Shown: positions 32,784-41,746, numbered from the stretch's first letter. The stretch is 64,000 nucleotides of DNA from Lachnospiraceae bacterium (GCA_015057115.1 SVEZ01000005.1:89097-153096); one strand, 5' to 3'. Notes: generated by a model not told the origin, from the sequence alone. A program made the numbers and translations.

Positions 32784-33127
32784 ACCATTCCTCCCTTGAA
32801 GGACTCCGCTTTATGAAATTTACCTCCTTTTAAATCCAATAAAAAAGATGGATCAAATGTGCAAATTCCCTTTTGCCATTTTTCACCATCCTTGGATGCC
32901 TTCTGTTATTCCATTGTCCTTGGCCAAATTTCAATGTATTTATGATATCGACGGATTTTCCACCCTTCTAAATAGGGTTTTCTGTCTTTTTTTGTACTTT
33001 CCAACCTGCCTTTTCCCCCGAATAGTAACAAATGATAAAAAAGTTTAAAAAAAATGAAAAAAAAGCTTGATTTTTTCGTGTGGGTATTATATAATAAACA
33101 AGCGTTGTGAGTGAAGCAACGAAATAA
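32784..33127. other. Gene-free stretch upstream of tRNA-Lys
   Basis: 344 bp with the start region of the EF-hand-type gene at the left and the tRNA-Lys promoter at the right. I see no convincing coding frame, repeat or structured element between them. The composition is AT-rich. Confidence 0.6.
33067..33095 (+). promoter_or_regulatory. tRNA-Lys promoter
   Basis: TTGATT-N17-TATAAT ending 32 bp before the tRNA. Confidence 0.75.
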
Positions 33128-33200
33128 GCGCCACTAGCTCAGCTGGCAGAGCACCTGACTCTTAATCAGGGTGTCCAGGGTTCGAACCCCTGGTGGCGCA
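33128..33200 (+). tRNA. tRNA-Lys(CTT)
   Basis: A 73-nt cloverleaf. The acceptor stem GCGCCAC/GTGGCGC is perfect, the anticodon loop CTCTTAA gives anticodon CTT, the T-arm has GGTTCGAACC, and the discriminator is A. No CCA is encoded. Confidence 0.97.
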
Positions 33201-33288
33201 CTTTCAAAGGCCTTGGAATTGCTGATAGAGCGGTTTCGGGGTTTTTATTTTTTTATTCTTAGATTTCTATTCTTTTAAGCTATATCAT

Positions 33289-33317
33289 TTGATTTTCTCC
33301 CGTATTGTTATTATAAT
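33289..33317 (+). promoter_or_regulatory. pepT promoter
   Basis: TTGATT-N17-TATAAT, 42 bp before the pepT ATG. Confidence 0.7.
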
Positions 33318-33358
33318 AGTAATGTATGTAATTTTGAATTCTTAGGAGGAATTACCAA

Positions 33359-34579
33359 ATGACAGTTAAAGAACGTCTATTAAATTATGTTAAGGTTCAC
33401 ACCACTTCCCAGGAAGATGCCGGTGTGATTCCAAGTACAAAGCGTCAGTTTGATCTGGCTCGCATTCTTGAGAAAGAATTAAAAGATCTTAATCTTGAAA
33501 AAGTTAAAGTAGATGATCACTGCTATGTGTATGGTTTACTCCCGGCTACACCGGGTATGGAGAACAAGAAGGCTATCGGTCTGATTGCTCACATGGATAC
33601 TTCTCCGGATTTCTCCGGCGAAAATGTTAAACCACAGATCATTGAAAACTACGATGGCGGTGACGTTACCTTAAAGGGAAGCGGCGATATCTTAAGCCCA
33701 TCCAAGTTCCCTGACTTAAAGAACTTAAAGGGACGTACCTTAATCACCAGCGACGGAACCACTCTTTTAGGTGCTGATGACAAGGCCGGTATCGCTGAAA
33801 TCTTCACAGCAGTTGAAGAAATTATCAATGAAAACATTCCTCACGGTGATATCTGGGTAGGAATTACTCCGGACGAAGAAGTTGGCTGCGGTGCTGATTT
33901 ATTCGATCTTGATTACTTCAAGGCTGATTATGCTTACACCTTAGACGGTGATTACGAAGGTGAAGTTGCTTACGAAAACTTCAACGCTTCTACCGGAATC
34001 GTAAACATTCACGGTGTCAGCGTACATCCGGGTTCTGCAAAAGACATTATGAAGAATGCAGCTTCCATTGCTTGTGAGTTCCACAACATGCTTCCGAAGT
34101 TTGAAGCACCGGAGCACACCGAAGGCAGAGAAGGCTTCTATCACTTAATCGAAATGAAGGGTGAAACCACTGAAGCAACCTTAGTATACATCCTTCGTGA
34201 CCATGATGCAGACAAATTTGCTCAGAAGGCTGACTATCTGAAAGCTGTCGGCGAACTGTTAAATAAGAAATACGGCGAAGGCGTTGTAGAAGTTACCGTG
34301 AAAGAAAGCTACCGCAACATGTTAGAAGTTATTGAGAAGAATGAATATGTTGTTGAGCTTGCAAGAGAAGCAATGCGTAAAGTTGGTCTTGATCCAATCT
34401 CTACCCCGGTTCGTGGCGGTACAGACGGTGCAAGATTAAGCTTTATGGGTCTTCCTTGCCCGAACCTCGGAACCGGCGGATATGCTTTCCACGGTCAGTT
34501 CGAGCACATCACCGTAGAAGGTATGGAAACAGCTGTTAAGATTATCAAAGAAATCGCTAAGAATCCGGCTGATAAATAA
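33359..34579 (+). CDS. pepT: Peptidase T (tripeptide aminopeptidase)
   Basis: A cytoplasmic M20B zinc metallopeptidase that removes N-terminal residues from tripeptides. It is 406 aa. Zinc ligands and catalytic residues lie in GLIAHMDTSPDFSG, TLLGADDKAGIAEI, GITPDEEVGCGADLF and YTLDGDYEGEVAYENFNA, and the C-terminal ligand His in GGYAFHGQFEH. AGGAGG lies upstream of the ATG. Codon choice is strongly biased in the way of highly expressed genes. It is transcribed alone with a strong terminator. Confidence 0.98.
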   Translation: MTVKERLLNYVKVHTTSQEDAGVIPSTKRQFDLARILEKELKDLNLEKVKVDDHCYVYGLLPATPGMENKKAIGLIAHMDTSPDFSGENVKPQIIENYDGGDVTLKGSGDILSPSKFPDLKNLKGRTLITSDGTTLLGADDKAGIAEIFTAVEEIINENIPHGDIWVGITPDEEVGCGADLFDLDYFKADYAYTLDGDYEGEVAYENFNASTGIVNIHGVSVHPGSAKDIMKNAASIACEFHNMLPKFEAPEHTEGREGFYHLIEMKGETTEATLVYILRDHDADKFAQKADYLKAVGELLNKKYGEGVVEVTVKESYRNMLEVIEKNEYVVELAREAMRKVGLDPISTPVRGGTDGARLSFMGLPCPNLGTGGYAFHGQFEHITVEGMETAVKIIKEIAKNPADK

Positions 34580-34593
34580 AACTACAAAAATCC

Positions 34594-34631
34594 GGGCGTT
34601 GTCTTGTTTTTAAAGACAACGCCCTTTTTTT
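34594..34631. terminator. Terminator after pepT
   Basis: GGGCGTTGTC and GACAACGCCC form a perfect 10-bp stem, with seven T following. Confidence 0.95.
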
Positions 34632-35526
34632 ATACTATCTTTATGAGCAGTTCATATTCCACCAGATTATATATGTGATTTCTTAAGCGCATCTTAACCA
34701 CTTTCTCCTTCTTATCATTATCCTTGGGAACAATAAGAAATCTCTCTATTCCGGATGACTCCCCATACCTTGGCTTAACGTCCGGTGAAATACACATATA
34801 GGATTTGACACTGGCATCTGACCCTGGATCCATTGTCCAACTACAACCCTCATATCCATCTACCAGCAAAATATCCAGTTCTCCTTCTTCATTCACACTC
34901 ACACTGGTTTTCATCTCACTCCAGCCAATATGTATGCCTTTCAACTTACATTTTTCTCCGTTTATCACAGCATAATTATCATCAGGATAACCATCACTAT
35001 TTGCCGGAAAAACCGTATCTTTCATGCGGTCATTTCCTGAAATCGGTATTTCACTTTTTCCACAACCGGAGAATAGGCATATTGCCAACGCAAGTATTAA
35101 AGAAATTCGTTGCATTTTTTTATCTTTTAAAACCCATAAAAATTCCGGCACCATGCTTATTGATGTTAAACAGAGTATCCAGAGTAATACAGTATTACTT
35201 TTGATAAATCCTAAAATAAACGGTACCCAAATCGCTAACAAACTTATCCCCATGCACACAAGCCGAATTGTTTTTATTCTTTGGCATTTTGGAAATACTA
35301 GAATAAGAATTGTTAAAACCCCTATAATCGGCAAAAATACTGCAAAAATAGGCGGTCCAAACTCTGCAACTCCAAAAATCCGAAGATCTGTTAAATAGTA
35401 TTTTCTTAAAAAATTCGGACCCTTCATATTCAGCCATTCCAACCAGATGCATCTTCTCGTCGCGCCAAGCCAAAACACAATGATCCACATAATTAGCTGC
35501 GTGCATCGAATAACAATGTTCTTCAT
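34630..35526 (-). CDS. Membrane protein with internal lipoprotein signal, unknown function
   Basis: A 298-aa protein in two parts. The N-terminal part has about four hydrophobic segments (for example FAVFLPIIGVLTILILVF and NTVLLWILCLTSISMVPEFL). The middle (from about residue 137, MQRISLILALAICLFSGCGK) is a complete lipoprotein signal with lipobox FSGC. The roughly 145-residue remainder is a polar extracellular-type domain. Either this is one protein with a normally cleaved lipobox buried inside, or two genes have fused; no clear ribosome site precedes the internal ATG. It lies 3 bp downstream of the aldo-keto reductase gene, so they are probably co-transcribed. Confidence 0.65.
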   Translation of the reverse strand: MKNIVIRCTQLIMWIIVFWLGATRRCIWLEWLNMKGPNFLRKYYLTDLRIFGVAEFGPPIFAVFLPIIGVLTILILVFPKCQRIKTIRLVCMGISLLAIWVPFILGFIKSNTVLLWILCLTSISMVPEFLWVLKDKKMQRISLILALAICLFSGCGKSEIPISGNDRMKDTVFPANSDGYPDDNYAVINGEKCKLKGIHIGWSEMKTSVSVNEEGELDILLVDGYEGCSWTMDPGSDASVKSYMCISPDVKPRYGESSGIERFLIVPKDNDKKEKVVKMRLRNHIYNLVEYELLIKIV

Positions 35527-35529
35527 CGT

Positions 35530-36663
35530 CTACTCCTCAAAGGTCTTTGCTACTTCTTCCAGCTGCTTTCTGATTTCGATATGCTGCGGACATACTTCTT
35601 CGCACTTTCCGCATTTTATACACTCCGATGCTTTGGCATGCTTTTCGTTTACCAGGAATTTATTATAAAAACCATACATTCTCTCGTTTTCAAATACCTT
35701 TAAATTATTGAGGGCTTCAAACATATCCGGGATTTTAATTCCCTTCGGACAATGATTTTCTTCCACACAATAATGACAGGAGGTGCAGGGCACTACCTGA
35801 AGCTCTTTTAACATCTCGCGCACCTTTACCACAGCATCCTGTTCCTCTTCATTTAAAGGCTCAAAATTCTTCATAGCGGCTACATTATCCTTTAACTGGT
35901 CTAAATCGCTCATTCCGGATAACACCATCATCATCTGGTCAAAGCCTGCAGCATAGCGAATCGCAATACTTGCATTACTTCCGGAGTTTAACTCTCGCAT
36001 TATATCGTCGGCCTCTTTTGGAAGCTTCACAAGGTTTCCACCCTTTACAGGCTCCATTACAATAACCGGTTTTTTATGCTTTGCGCATACTTCATAGACT
36101 TTCCAGCTGTCAACAGATGGATCATCATAATCCGCATAGTTAAACTGAATCTGAACAAACTCCACATCCGGATGATCAGTTAGAATCTGATCTAAGACCT
36201 CCGGCTTATCATGGAAGGATAAACCTACGTGACGAATCTTTCCTTCTTTCTTTAATTCAAAGGCTGTTTCATAGGCTTTACACTCCTGAAACTTCGGATA
36301 ACAACCTTTTCCCTGGGCATGCATCAGATAGAAGTCAAAATATTCCACCTGACACCACTTCAACTGTTTTTCAAAGAAGGTACGAATATCCTCCTGCGAA
36401 TCAAAATATGGCGCAGTCAGCTTATTTGCCAATAGGAATTTACTTCTATCATAGCGACTGGATAAACACTCTCCAATGGCAAGCTCGGATTTACCGTCTA
36501 TGTAGCCGTGAGCCGTATCAAAATAGTTAAATCCCGCCTCCACAAATTCGTCAATCATGCTGCAAAATTGCTCTTTGTCTACTTCTTCTCCCTTCATTGG
36601 CAATCGCATACAGCCAAAACCAAAAACTCCCTGAATCTCCTTAAAAAATGGGTTTACTTTCAT
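35530..36663 (-). CDS. Aldo/keto reductase with C-terminal ferredoxin domain
   Basis: A 377-aa oxidoreductase. Residues 1-275 are an AKR barrel: FGFGCMRLP at the start, catalytic Asp/Tyr in YFDTAHGYIDGKSE, and His in YLMHAQGKG. The C-terminal 90 residues carry two Cys clusters, CTSCHYCVEENHCPKG and CIKCGKCEEVCPQH, typical of 4Fe-4S ferredoxin modules. Fe-S AKRs are common in anaerobes; the substrate is unknown. It is followed 3 bp later by the membrane/lipoprotein gene. Confidence 0.93.
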   Translation of the reverse strand: MKVNPFFKEIQGVFGFGCMRLPMKGEEVDKEQFCSMIDEFVEAGFNYFDTAHGYIDGKSELAIGECLSSRYDRSKFLLANKLTAPYFDSQEDIRTFFEKQLKWCQVEYFDFYLMHAQGKGCYPKFQECKAYETAFELKKEGKIRHVGLSFHDKPEVLDQILTDHPDVEFVQIQFNYADYDDPSVDSWKVYEVCAKHKKPVIVMEPVKGGNLVKLPKEADDIMRELNSGSNASIAIRYAAGFDQMMMVLSGMSDLDQLKDNVAAMKNFEPLNEEEQDAVVKVREMLKELQVVPCTSCHYCVEENHCPKGIKIPDMFEALNNLKVFENERMYGFYNKFLVNEKHAKASECIKCGKCEEVCPQHIEIRKQLEEVAKTFEE

Positions 36664-36694
36664 ATCCTTTACCTACCTTTCTCTTTTCAATAAA

Positions 36695-36720
36695 GCCCGG
36701 AAACTTTTTTGTTTCCGGGC
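36695..36720 (-). terminator. Terminator of the repeat-rich membrane protein gene
   Basis: GCCCGGAAAC-T6-GTTTCCGGGC is a perfect 10-bp stem. On the minus strand it is followed by TTTATT. Confidence 0.9.
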
Positions 36721-36733
36721 TTATGAATTTTTC

Positions 36734-38221
36734 TTACATATTTGCTAACAATGCTGCAATCTCATCCGGTGTCATTACATGACCCGGGTCAGACATATCC
36801 GGCATCGCAGGCTTTTCTTCCACTGCTGGTTCGGGTTCCGGTTCAGCTACTGCTTCTTCCACTACCGGTTCCGGCTCAGCTACTGCTTCTTCTACTACCG
36901 GTTCCGGCTCAGCTACTGCTTCTTCTACTACCGGTTCCGGCTCAGCTACTGCTTCCTCAACCACCGGTTCCGGCTCAACTATTGCTTCTTCCGCTACCGG
37001 TTCTGCTTCGGTTGCCGCCGGCTGATCCATTGCTGCCAACATAGCTGCAATTTCATCCGGTGTCATCTGATGATTCGGATCTTCCATAGCCTCAGCCATC
37101 GGGTCTGCCGCTGGCTCCGGTTCAGCTACTGCTTCTTCCACTATCGGTTCAGGCTCGATTTCTGCCGTTGCTTCTTCAAAAGAAATTACCTCACCAAGAG
37201 GTTCTTCTCCGGCATCAAATCCTGCCGTCTCTTCTTCCATCGCTGCGGCAGCAGCGCTTACCATTTCGTCCAGCTTATCATCCGGTATCGGCATTTCTGC
37301 ATCCATACTTACTTCCGGCATTGCCTCAGCTTCCATGTCCATTCCTACTTCCGGCATTGCCTCAGCTTCCATATCCATTCCTACTTCCGGCATTGCCTCA
37401 GCTTCCATATCCATGCTTACTTCCGGCATTACTTCAGCTTCCATATCCATACTCATTTCCGGTGCCGGTTCTTCCATCATAGGCATCTCCGGTGCAGAAA
37501 CTGCGGTCATTTCCGGTGCCGCCATACTTGGCATTGGAGATGCCGCCATCTGTGGCATCATCATTACCGGCTGCTGCGGCATGGATTTCACACTTGTTTC
37601 CAAAGACAAGATTTCTTTTCTTAAGCTAACTTCGATTTCCTTAACAAGATTGGATAATTCCTGCTGTCTCATAAGGATATCCTGAATGCTGCTGGTTACC
37701 ACATCCTTCTGGGCTGTCATAAGCTTTGTTTCAATAGCATCCAGTTTATCTTCAAAATCAATAACCTTATCTAAAAGCTTGTCATTTGAATTCATTAACG
37801 CATCGGCATTTTCTTTATTACGACTGATGGTAATTTTCGCAATGCCTTTTTGAGCATTCATAATATCGTCTACCGGAATGCCCATTTTATCTTCCATATC
37901 ATCGAGCTGTTCCTGCACTTCATCAAAATACTTTCGTAACATTAAGTACGTTGCTTTTGACGACTTAAACAGCTCATTATGCATCTCTTCCCTTTGATTA
38001 AACAAAGCATTCTGATACTGCATAATGGAGTTTGCAAAACAGTAAACCGCAAGAATAAATACGAGTGCAACTGCTCCCGCTAACCACAGTAAATCCGGAT
38101 ATTGGAACATCGCATAAAAATCAAGCAACAAACTTGCTGCCATAAAAATTGCTGAAAAAACAATGCGTATGCTCGCTTTCTGTGTTGGCGGCGCCTTCTT
38201 CGTTCTTTCCTCTTTGCTCAT
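36734..38221 (-). CDS. Membrane coiled-coil protein with acidic tandem repeats and MTPDEIAALL motifs
   Basis: A 495-aa protein. Two membrane helices (about residues 18-68) are followed by a long coiled coil (about 70-215, rich in Lys/Glu/Asp), then a Met/Pro stretch. Four 12-residue repeats of the type MDMEAEAMPEV and four 11-residue repeats of the type EPEPVVEEAVA follow. Two similar motifs, HQMTPDEIAAMLAAM and HVMTPDEIAALLANM, bracket the second repeat set; the last one ends the protein. These motifs resemble the LSQDEIDALL motif of FliM/FliY. The start at 38221 is chosen because GGGAGG precedes it; a longer in-frame form would overlap the tRNA-Arg gene. Function unknown. Confidence 0.8.
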   Translation of the reverse strand: MSKEERTKKAPPTQKASIRIVFSAIFMAASLLLDFYAMFQYPDLLWLAGAVALVFILAVYCFANSIMQYQNALFNQREEMHNELFKSSKATYLMLRKYFDEVQEQLDDMEDKMGIPVDDIMNAQKGIAKITISRNKENADALMNSNDKLLDKVIDFEDKLDAIETKLMTAQKDVVTSSIQDILMRQQELSNLVKEIEVSLRKEILSLETSVKSMPQQPVMMMPQMAASPMPSMAAPEMTAVSAPEMPMMEEPAPEMSMDMEAEVMPEVSMDMEAEAMPEVGMDMEAEAMPEVGMDMEAEAMPEVSMDAEMPIPDDKLDEMVSAAAAAMEEETAGFDAGEEPLGEVISFEEATAEIEPEPIVEEAVAEPEPAADPMAEAMEDPNHQMTPDEIAAMLAAMDQPAATEAEPVAEEAIVEPEPVVEEAVAEPEPVVEEAVAEPEPVVEEAVAEPEPVVEEAVAEPEPEPAVEEKPAMPDMSDPGHVMTPDEIAALLANM

Positions 38222-38256
38222 AAATTCATCCTCCCTGATATGAAATTTTTCCGAAA

Positions 38257-38330
38257 CGTTCCCGACGGGATTCGAACCCACGGCCTACCGCTTAGGAGGC
38301 GGTCGCTCTATCCAGCTGAGCTACGGGAAC
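38257..38330 (-). tRNA. tRNA-Arg(CCT)
   Basis: A 74-nt cloverleaf. The acceptor stem GTTCCCG/CGGGAAC is perfect, the anticodon loop CTCCTAA gives anticodon CCT, the T-arm has GGTTCGAATCC, and the discriminator is G. Confidence 0.96.
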
Positions 38331-38343
38331 AACTATATGACAA

Positions 38344-38359
38344 GGGGTCAAAAGACCCC
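38344..38359 (-). terminator. Weak hairpin after the DUF3881 gene
   Basis: GGGGTC-AAAA-GACCCC is a perfect 6-bp stem between the DUF3881 gene and tRNA-Arg. On the minus strand TTGTC follows, so termination would be partial. Confidence 0.45.
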
Positions 38360-38374
38360 GGCCATTTCTAACAT

Positions 38375-39250
38375 TTATAAACGAAACACAGAACCCTGCA
38401 TCCAGATTACTGCCTTAATTCTTCTTCCAACCTGCGGTTCACCTGCTAAATTATCCCGATTGATGCAGACATCAAAAACCATATTGTTACAGTTAATCTT
38501 CAGAACACAAATTGTTTCTCTACTGCTGATATTCTGTACATAATGGAAATCCAGAATCTCGCCCAGAATTGCATACTGTTCACTCTCAATTCCATAAGGC
38601 ATGAAATAGGTATTTACAATAGTCAGAACATCCTCATGCAAAATTCGTCTGGACAGCATAGAATAAGTATCAATATCTTCCAAAGTCAGAGATTCAATTG
38701 CCTCTTCATCTCCTTCTTTTGCAGCTTCCAATAAAGACAGACGGTCTTTATTCTTTTTCTTGGAAGATTTATTATTCTTTTCTTCCTTATTAACCGGAAG
38801 TAAAATCATGCCCTGTTTACAAAGTCCCGCCAAAGCAGATTTCATCTGGGTGGAAGGCTTGCCATGATCATAATCCTTAAAGAATTCCAAAGCATTCTGC
38901 AAATAGAAGATAAGTGTTACACCGATTCTTGCTTCATCACATACACCGGCGTAAGCTTCATGATCGGAATGACGCTCCACATCCACATGGTCGTGAGTTG
39001 TAATATCGGTACCGCAAAAATAAGGAAAATAGTATTCCGGGACAAATATTCCATTCTCATTATAATCTCCACGAATGGCAATTCCCATACCTTCCGCATA
39101 TTCACGACTCAGCTCTACAAAATTTCTTCCGTCCTTCTTCTGCCATTCCACTTTGCCACTGGGGTTATCAATCACATCCTGTAAAAGCATATCCAGTTCC
39201 TGACGGTTTGTAACTTTGCTAAAACCAACCGCATTTAAGAATTCATGCAT
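38375..39250 (-). CDS. DUF3881 family protein
   Basis: A 291-aa soluble protein of a family largely confined to Lachnospiraceae, with no assigned function. It begins MHEFLNAVGFSKV and contains YYFPYFCGTDITTHDHVDVE, a middle low-complexity Lys stretch (NNKSSKKKNKDRL) and a C-terminal β-rich part ending WMQGSVFRL. The start at 39250 follows AAGGAGGT by 7 bp; the upstream in-frame start lacks such a site. It is the last gene before tRNA-Arg, near but separate from the parAB genes. Confidence 0.85.
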   Translation of the reverse strand: MHEFLNAVGFSKVTNRQELDMLLQDVIDNPSGKVEWQKKDGRNFVELSREYAEGMGIAIRGDYNENGIFVPEYYFPYFCGTDITTHDHVDVERHSDHEAYAGVCDEARIGVTLIFYLQNALEFFKDYDHGKPSTQMKSALAGLCKQGMILLPVNKEEKNNKSSKKKNKDRLSLLEAAKEGDEEAIESLTLEDIDTYSMLSRRILHEDVLTIVNTYFMPYGIESEQYAILGEILDFHYVQNISSRETICVLKINCNNMVFDVCINRDNLAGEPQVGRRIKAVIWMQGSVFRL

Positions 39251-39330
39251 AGACTTACCTCCTTTCTGCCTCACTTTGAAGTTGTTTCTTAATTATATAA
39301 TATTTTTCAAAAATTTGCAATTTTCTCTAC

Positions 39331-39843
39331 TTAACTTTCTTCTCTTTTTTCCTGGCCCATTGCCATAGCTAATGCCTGATTTTCTTCCTCAGTCAGCATA
39401 ATCACAGAATTGCCCTTTACAATTTCCTTCATGTAAATATAGCAGCCATCTCTGTTATGTACAACATTCAGCATGTACCCATCATTTGTTTCATTTAAAA
39501 GCGCAAGAGAAAAACTTAATTTTCCTCCAAGCTCATTAAATGCATCATATTTTACCAAACCGGATTTCTGGAAGGTCAACTTCATATTGGAAAATAACTT
39601 CTTGATATTTTCCTCATTTTTAGAATTAGCCTCTAATAACATATCGACCTGATCCAGTCGCTTGATAATCGTATCTTCTAAAGTTTTTGCATCTTTACCT
39701 TCCATGAAAATACGGTAGCGCTTTTTCAACTTGCTCATCTGTATGATATTGATGAGGTATAAAATAAGTAAAACCACTGCAGCTACTGCCAAGCCAATCA
39801 TAATTTCAATTCGATAATAATTTAGTAATTCGTAATAATCCAT
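39331..39843 (-). CDS. DUF4446 family membrane-anchored protein
   Basis: A 170-aa protein with one N-terminal membrane helix (IGLAVAAVVLLILYLINII), a coiled-coil stretch (about 35-85) and a C-terminal domain with KYDAFNELGGKLSFSLALL and GCYIYMKEIVKG, the DUF4446 core. The family sits next to parB in many Clostridia, as here (22 bp downstream of parB), which hints at a chromosome segregation or envelope link, but no role is established. Confidence 0.88.
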   Translation of the reverse strand: MDYYELLNYYRIEIMIGLAVAAVVLLILYLINIIQMSKLKKRYRIFMEGKDAKTLEDTIIKRLDQVDMLLEANSKNEENIKKLFSNMKLTFQKSGLVKYDAFNELGGKLSFSLALLNETNDGYMLNVVHNRDGCYIYMKEIVKGNSVIMLTEEENQALAMAMGQEKREES

Positions 39844-39864
39844 TTCGTCACCTCGAACATATGT

Positions 39865-40776
39865 TTACTCTGTTTTTGCTAAGGACTGCAATAATCCCAT
39901 AATTCTTTCCAACTCTTCCATTGAGTAATACTCAATTTCAATTCTTCCTGCATCGTTATTTTTCTGATGGATAGAAACCTTTGTACCGATGGCAGTCTTT
40001 AACTGTTCTTCAATATCATGATAAACAATATCCAACTGCTGTCTTTCCGGATTCTTTTCCGGCTTCACATCTTTTTCAGTCTGAATCTTTTTAATCAGCT
40101 TTTCAGTTTCACGCACGCTTAACCGCTCGTCAAAAATTTTCTGCGCGGTAACGTATTGCTTTTCTCCATCATCCAATCCTAAAAGAGCTCTTGCATGACC
40201 GGTTGTAAGTTTCTCTTCCACAATCATGGTTTGCACTCTTTCATCTAATTTCAATAAACGCATGGAATTGGTAATTGCTGTTCTACTTTTAGAAACAGTT
40301 TCGGCCAACTTGTCCTGCGTCATGTGAAAGCGATCAATTAAATTTTTGTAAGCGATTGCCTCTTCAATCGGATTTAAGTCTTCACGCTGGATATTTTCAA
40401 TTAACTGGATTCTGGCAATTTCTTCTTCACTAAGTACCATGACACGAGCCGGTACTTCTTTTAATCCAATTTTCTTTGCTGCTCTCCAACGTCTTTCACC
40501 GGATACAATTTTATAATATCCATCCGCTTTTGTTACAATCAATGGCTGAAGAATTCCATCCTGTTTAATAGAATCCGCTAATTCTAAAATGCCGTCTTCA
40601 TCGAAAAATTTTCTAGGCTGTTCACGATCCGGCTCAACCATATTGGTTTCTAAAAACTGGATTTTTTCTCCTTTTTCATCAACTACTGGTTTTTCTTTTG
40701 CAGGTGCCGGTGCTTTTACCTTATCTGCAATCAGAACATCTAATCCTTTTCCTAAACCACTTTTCTTTGCTGCCAT
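39865..40776 (-). CDS. parB: Chromosome partitioning protein ParB (Spo0J)
   Basis: Binds parS and spreads as a CTP-dependent clamp that loads SMC. It is 303 aa. The N-terminal SGLGKGLDVLIADK segment is typical and interacts with ParA. The CTP-binding core includes QPLIVTKADGYYKIVSGERR, with the GERRWRAAK box, and the HTH is around MTQDKLAETVSKSRTAITN. The ribosome site AAGGAG lies before the ATG. It is 17 bp downstream of parA in the normal order, with three parS sites upstream of the pair. Confidence 0.97.
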   Translation of the reverse strand: MAAKKSGLGKGLDVLIADKVKAPAPAKEKPVVDEKGEKIQFLETNMVEPDREQPRKFFDEDGILELADSIKQDGILQPLIVTKADGYYKIVSGERRWRAAKKIGLKEVPARVMVLSEEEIARIQLIENIQREDLNPIEEAIAYKNLIDRFHMTQDKLAETVSKSRTAITNSMRLLKLDERVQTMIVEEKLTTGHARALLGLDDGEKQYVTAQKIFDERLSVRETEKLIKKIQTEKDVKPEKNPERQQLDIVYHDIEEQLKTAIGTKVSIHQKNNDAGRIEIEYYSMEELERIMGLLQSLAKTE

Positions 40777-40793
40777 ATTCTACTCCTTCACTT

Positions 40794-41549
40794 TTAACCC
40801 ATCATTTCTTTTGCAAGTTGTCGATAGCTTTCTGCTCCGGCAGATTTTGGTTCGTATACTGTGATTGGAAGACCGTGGCTCGGTGCTTCCGCTAAACGAA
40901 TGTTTCTTGGAATAACTGTATCATATACACGAACATCCACATTCGCTTTTACATTCTCAACTACCTGGGAAGAAAGGTTGGTTCTTCCATCATACATGGT
41001 AAATACAATTCCTTCAATAGACAGTCCCGGATTTAATCTTTCCTGAACCAAACGAATGGTATGCATCAACTGGCTTAATCCCTCCAGCGCATAGTACTCA
41101 CACTGAATTGGAACCAGTACGGATTGTGCAGTAGTCATTGCATTGACTGTCAACATATTCAAAGAAGGTGGACAATCGATTAAAATGTAATCGAAGCTGC
41201 TGGCAACATAGTCAATCTCATTCTTTAAGATGTACTCTTTATTGTTGACATTCAGCAACTCAATCTCCGCTCCTGCCAATTGTACGTTAGAAGGAATTAC
41301 GGTCAGATTATCAATATCAGTCTTATGCATGCACTCACGAATTGCTGCATCTCCCAAAATTAATTCATATACTGTTTCTTCTATTTCATCTTTATCAAGA
41401 CCAAGTCCACTGGTTGTATTTCCCTGAGGATCTAAGTCAATAACAAGCACTTTTTTATCCTGTTCTGCTAAACAAGCAGCCAGATTAATTGTAGTAGTGG
41501 TCTTTCCAACCCCACCTTTTTGATTAGCAATAGCAATTACTTTACTCAT
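40794..41549 (-). CDS. parA: Chromosome partitioning ATPase ParA (Soj)
   Basis: A deviant Walker-A ATPase that works with ParB in origin segregation and DnaA control. It is 251 aa. The motif ANQKGGVGKTTTTINLA (residues 7-23) has both lysines, with Walker B VLVIDLDPQGNTTSGLG and IDCPPSLNMLTVNA downstream. It lies between the parS cluster and parB. The upstream region holds three parS copies, allowing ParB feedback on the operon. Confidence 0.97.
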   Translation of the reverse strand: MSKVIAIANQKGGVGKTTTTINLAACLAEQDKKVLVIDLDPQGNTTSGLGLDKDEIEETVYELILGDAAIRECMHKTDIDNLTVIPSNVQLAGAEIELLNVNNKEYILKNEIDYVASSFDYILIDCPPSLNMLTVNAMTTAQSVLVPIQCEYYALEGLSQLMHTIRLVQERLNPGLSIEGIVFTMYDGRTNLSSQVVENVKANVDVRVYDTVIPRNIRLAEAPSHGLPITVYEPKSAGAESYRQLAKEMMG

Positions 41550-41615
41550 TCTGCTCTTTTTTCCTTCCTTCTTGTGTATTCATTATAGTCATCAATATGT
41601 AGTATAGCACAGAAA

Positions 41616-41631
41616 TGTTTCACGTGAAACA
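41616..41631. promoter_or_regulatory. parS site 1
   Basis: TGTTTCACGTGAAACA, a perfect 16-bp palindrome matching the consensus parS. Confidence 0.95.
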
Positions 41632-41718
41632 TCTTTTGAAAACTAGTGTGTACAATTTTTGAAAAGCACAACATCTTGATTTTTATATTTTTATTAACCA
41701 CCAAATCTATTTCTCCAA

Positions 41719-41734
41719 TGTTTCACGTGAAAAG
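41719..41734. promoter_or_regulatory. parS site 2 (degenerate)
   Basis: TGTTTCACGTGAAAAG, 14 of 16 bases match the consensus; the right end is degenerate. Confidence 0.8.
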
Positions 41735-41746
41735 GTCTCTCAAAAA

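Noticed and set aside
33201..33290. Second tRNA or structured RNA after tRNA-Lys
   Set aside because: No cloverleaf or strong hairpin could be folded by eye; the stretch is only an AT-rich leader to the pepT promoter.
36830..37460. Regular 33-bp and 36-bp direct repeats that could suggest a CRISPR array
   Set aside because: There are no unique spacers between repeats; the units are contiguous codon repeats (EPEPVVEEAVA and MDMEAEAMPEV) inside one protein.
36779..37624. Long plus-strand open frame opposite the repeat-rich membrane protein, rich in Phe, Cys and Arg
   Set aside because: It is the mirror of a low-complexity coding repeat. Its composition is implausible, it has no ribosome site and it lies antisense to a well-supported gene.
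38222..38281. Longer form of the repeat-rich membrane protein beginning at 38281
   Set aside because: It would run through tRNA-Arg and its sequence there is that of the tRNA; a strong ribosome site supports the start at 38221.
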